DNA of 64,000 nucleotides from assembly GCF_001399675.1 (NCBI RefSeq), contig NZ_LJCO01000082.1, forward strand, positions 1-64,000. Reading direction: 5' to 3'. Each line of letters begins with the position of its first letter. Positions within the stretch are counted from its first letter, which is position 1. Origin of the DNA: Paenalicyclobacillus ferrooxydans (GTDB lineage: Bacteria > Bacillota > Bacilli > Alicyclobacillales > Alicyclobacillaceae). Positions 62,296 to 64,000 of this stretch are shown piece by piece. A program made the translations under genes and the position numbers. The notes under the pieces are model-generated. The model was not told the origin of the DNA, searched no databases, and saw only the letters and a list, made by a program, of their open reading frames with translations.

Positions 62296-63930
62296 TTAAC
62301 AAAGCGGTGCAGCAAGACGAGCCGTCCTATGCTTCAACTTAGCGATTGGCGAAGTACGCAGTTCATTTTCAAGCAGTCGCCGGGAGGCAACCAGGTCGTG
62401 TTCAAACTGTTGACGAAGATGGTGTGTCACGGCACTCCCGTACTGAACGAGGCAGACCTCATAATTCAGTCGAAAGCTCCTTAGGTCGTAGTTGGCAGCC
62501 CCAACAATCGCCACATCGCAGTCCACAGTCATGACCTTTGCGTGCAACACGCCAGGACGGTACAGGTATATCTCAACTCCCGCGTCAAGCAAGGCTGGAA
62601 AATAGGTCTGACAAGCCATCCCAATGATCCTGTGATCGACCTGCTCCGGCAGCAACAGGCGTACTTTTACGCCGCGTGAAACCGCCGTTGTGAGGGCCAT
62701 GATGAGATCGGATTCTGGGAGAAAGTACGGTGTGATAATCTCGACTTGATGTTTCGCTTGTGTCAGGCAAAGGAAGTATAGTTGTCGAAGGTTTTGCTTC
62801 GTGTCAGGGCCACTTTGTACAAACTGAACCTCGCCGCGCAAAGTGCGTGCGTTGTTCGTCTTGCCTTTTGTCAGGATTTTGTTGTCTTCTTCTGCCCATG
62901 AAGACATGCTCATGTCGGATGGCACTGACGCGCTCCCTGCCGTTTTGAAGTCCTCACCTTTGCGCGTTTTCTCACCGGAAGCCGAGCGATGTTCACATTC
63001 TTCCTCAGCAACGCAAAAGTTAGCCTCAAACAGGTCCAATAACGGCAACCGGGTTTCCGATGCAATACGCACAGACGTATCGCGCCACAGACCATATTTG
63101 GGATCGCGGCCAGCGTATTCCCGGCCAACGTTCATTCCCCCGGTGTAACCAACCTTTTCGTCGATAATAACGATTTTGCAGTGGTCTCGGTGGTTTAAAT
63201 GTCGACTCAGGAAGGGCGCACGCAAGGGAGAAAAGACACGGCATTCCACGCCGCTGTCTTGTAACTGTTGCACGACGGATTGTGGAAACTTGCGGCTGCC
63301 AAGGCCGTCCCGCAAAAAGCGAACCTTCAGGCCTCGTCTTGCCTGTTCTGAAAGCAACTGCACAATGGCACGTCCAACCTCATCGTCCCGAAAAATATAA
63401 AACTCGACATCGATGGAGTAGCTTGCCCGATTGATGTCCTGCAGCATGGCTTGATAAAACTTGTCGCCGGCGTGAAACGTCTGTATCTCAGCCTGAATAC
63501 AGCGTGACGAAAAGTGGTGAATGGCAAATTGAATCACTCTGCGTGTCTGTGAGCCGCGCTTGGTATGCATATGCAGACTCTCATGCATCTGCTGACTTTC
63601 CGCTTGGTAGATATCGAGTTGTCCCATGAGACCGGCTTCCATCTTCCATGCGTTTCTTTGCCGGAGCTCGACCCCGTGATCGTGCTCTGATGAATTCTCG
63701 ACGCCTGAAAATTGATGAGATGAGTGTTCCCACGGCAGGTGAAGACGCTTTGGTACGCGGGCAGTGAGGATGAAGTAGAGTGGAACGCCGAGAAGCGGAA
63801 CGACAAGACAAATCATGACCCAAGTCAGGGTCTCTGCTGGTTTTTTCGATCCGGATACAGCCACGACCAGTAACCCAAGCCATTGGGCGAAGGATAGAAC
63901 CACAATAGCTGCCCAGATTGGGCTCGGCAT
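62296..63930 (-). CDS. cls: cardiolipin synthase (phospholipase D family)
   Basis: The 544-residue membrane enzyme joins two phosphatidylglycerol molecules into cardiolipin. Two N-terminal membrane helices (about 4-20 and 32-52) precede two HKD motifs: HRDHCKIVIIDEKVGYTGG in the first half, and VLHAKVMTVDCDVAIVGAAN in the second. Between the two halves (about 295-355) is a long linker rich in charged residues that is not usual in cls genes. Upstream sequence to the window end (63931-64000) holds no other gene. Confidence 0.93.
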   Translation of the reverse strand: MPSPIWAAIVVLSFAQWLGLLVVAVSGSKKPAETLTWVMICLVVPLLGVPLYFILTARVPKRLHLPWEHSSHQFSGVENSSEHDHGVELRQRNAWKMEAGLMGQLDIYQAESQQMHESLHMHTKRGSQTRRVIQFAIHHFSSRCIQAEIQTFHAGDKFYQAMLQDINRASYSIDVEFYIFRDDEVGRAIVQLLSEQARRGLKVRFLRDGLGSRKFPQSVVQQLQDSGVECRVFSPLRAPFLSRHLNHRDHCKIVIIDEKVGYTGGMNVGREYAGRDPKYGLWRDTSVRIASETRLPLLDLFEANFCVAEEECEHRSASGEKTRKGEDFKTAGSASVPSDMSMSSWAEEDNKILTKGKTNNARTLRGEVQFVQSGPDTKQNLRQLYFLCLTQAKHQVEIITPYFLPESDLIMALTTAVSRGVKVRLLLPEQVDHRIIGMACQTYFPALLDAGVEIYLYRPGVLHAKVMTVDCDVAIVGAANYDLRSFRLNYEVCLVQYGSAVTHHLRQQFEHDLVASRRLLENELRTSPIAKLKHRTARLAAPLC

Positions 63931-64000
63931 GCAAACAGCCCCCTGTCTCTTGTGGGTCTCTAATCCGCTTCATAGTCGTTATCATGAGCCCCGCGATCAA

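Noticed and set aside
63581-64000. Minus-strand frame of 139 codons at the right edge
   Set aside because: It is an out-of-frame shadow of the N-terminal part of the cardiolipin synthase gene and has no domain of its own.

Overview
The window looks like the chromosome of a low-to-medium GC Firmicute of the Alicyclobacillus kind. This is inference from gene content: Gram-positive style Shine-Dalgarno sites, many GTG and TTG starts, a type II Mn-dependent pyrophosphatase, YheC/D-type ATP-grasp proteins, a sulfocyanin-like lipoprotein and a cupredoxin-linked heme-copper oxidase. No rRNA, tRNA, CRISPR array or insertion sequence was seen. Nearly all of the window is coding, in short operons separated by strong hairpins.

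Layout. 0.1-2.3 kb: an eroded-looking secreted protein, then an ECF sigma factor with its RskA-type anti-sigma factor. 2.3-7.4 kb (minus): an inorganic-carbon/membrane-potential module (dabA/mpsB, dabB/mpsA, and an MpsC-like DUF2294 gene), with a structured leader ending in a terminator just before dabB. 7.5-14.9 kb: aldo/keto reductase, FabF-like ketosynthase, a split ThrE-type exporter, ppaC, a DUF1028 protein and leucyl aminopeptidase. 15.0-16.1 kb: a small redox island with a glutaredoxin-like gene that carries an in-frame TGA exactly at its first active-site cysteine, followed by a SECIS-like hairpin. I read it as a selenoprotein. It is divergent from a Cys-less HMA-domain protein and lies near msrB. 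16.3-23.2 kb: an Fsr-type MFS transporter, a small membrane protein, and a phosphate-related group (PsiE-like, secreted phosphoesterase, two-component system). 23.4-30.5 kb: a sulfation and cell-surface cluster with a PAPS sulfotransferase that lacks a standard start codon, APS kinase, GT4 glycosyltransferase, two ATP-grasp enzymes, a PIG-L deacetylase and an L,D-transpeptidase. 30.5-33 kb: iron alcohol dehydrogenase and a radical SAM/SPASM protein. 33.8-42.7 kb: an aa3-type oxidase operon with two cupredoxin-family proteins (one with all but one copper ligand lost), ctaB, two membrane proteins, and a convergent SCO protein. 42.8-64 kb: housekeeping and accessory genes (APH-like, AarF/UbiB, thioesterase, MscS, DHA2 MFS, HelD, MarC, M29 aminopeptidase, SDRs, CocE hydrolase, thioredoxin-like lipoprotein, YbjQ, CoaA, cardiolipin synthase) and one Lin0512-like pseudogene.

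How the parts fit. The oxidase operon carries its own electron carrier (a Tat-exported cupredoxin), heme-modifying enzyme (CtaB) and copper chaperone (SCO), but no cytochrome c gene. The sulfotransferase and APS kinase are translationally coupled, so the PAPS donor and the transferase are made together. The strongest candidate for something unusual is the UxxC glutaredoxin at 15034-15288, followed by the ligand-free sulfocyanin, the dabB leader RNA and the non-standard start of the sulfotransferase.
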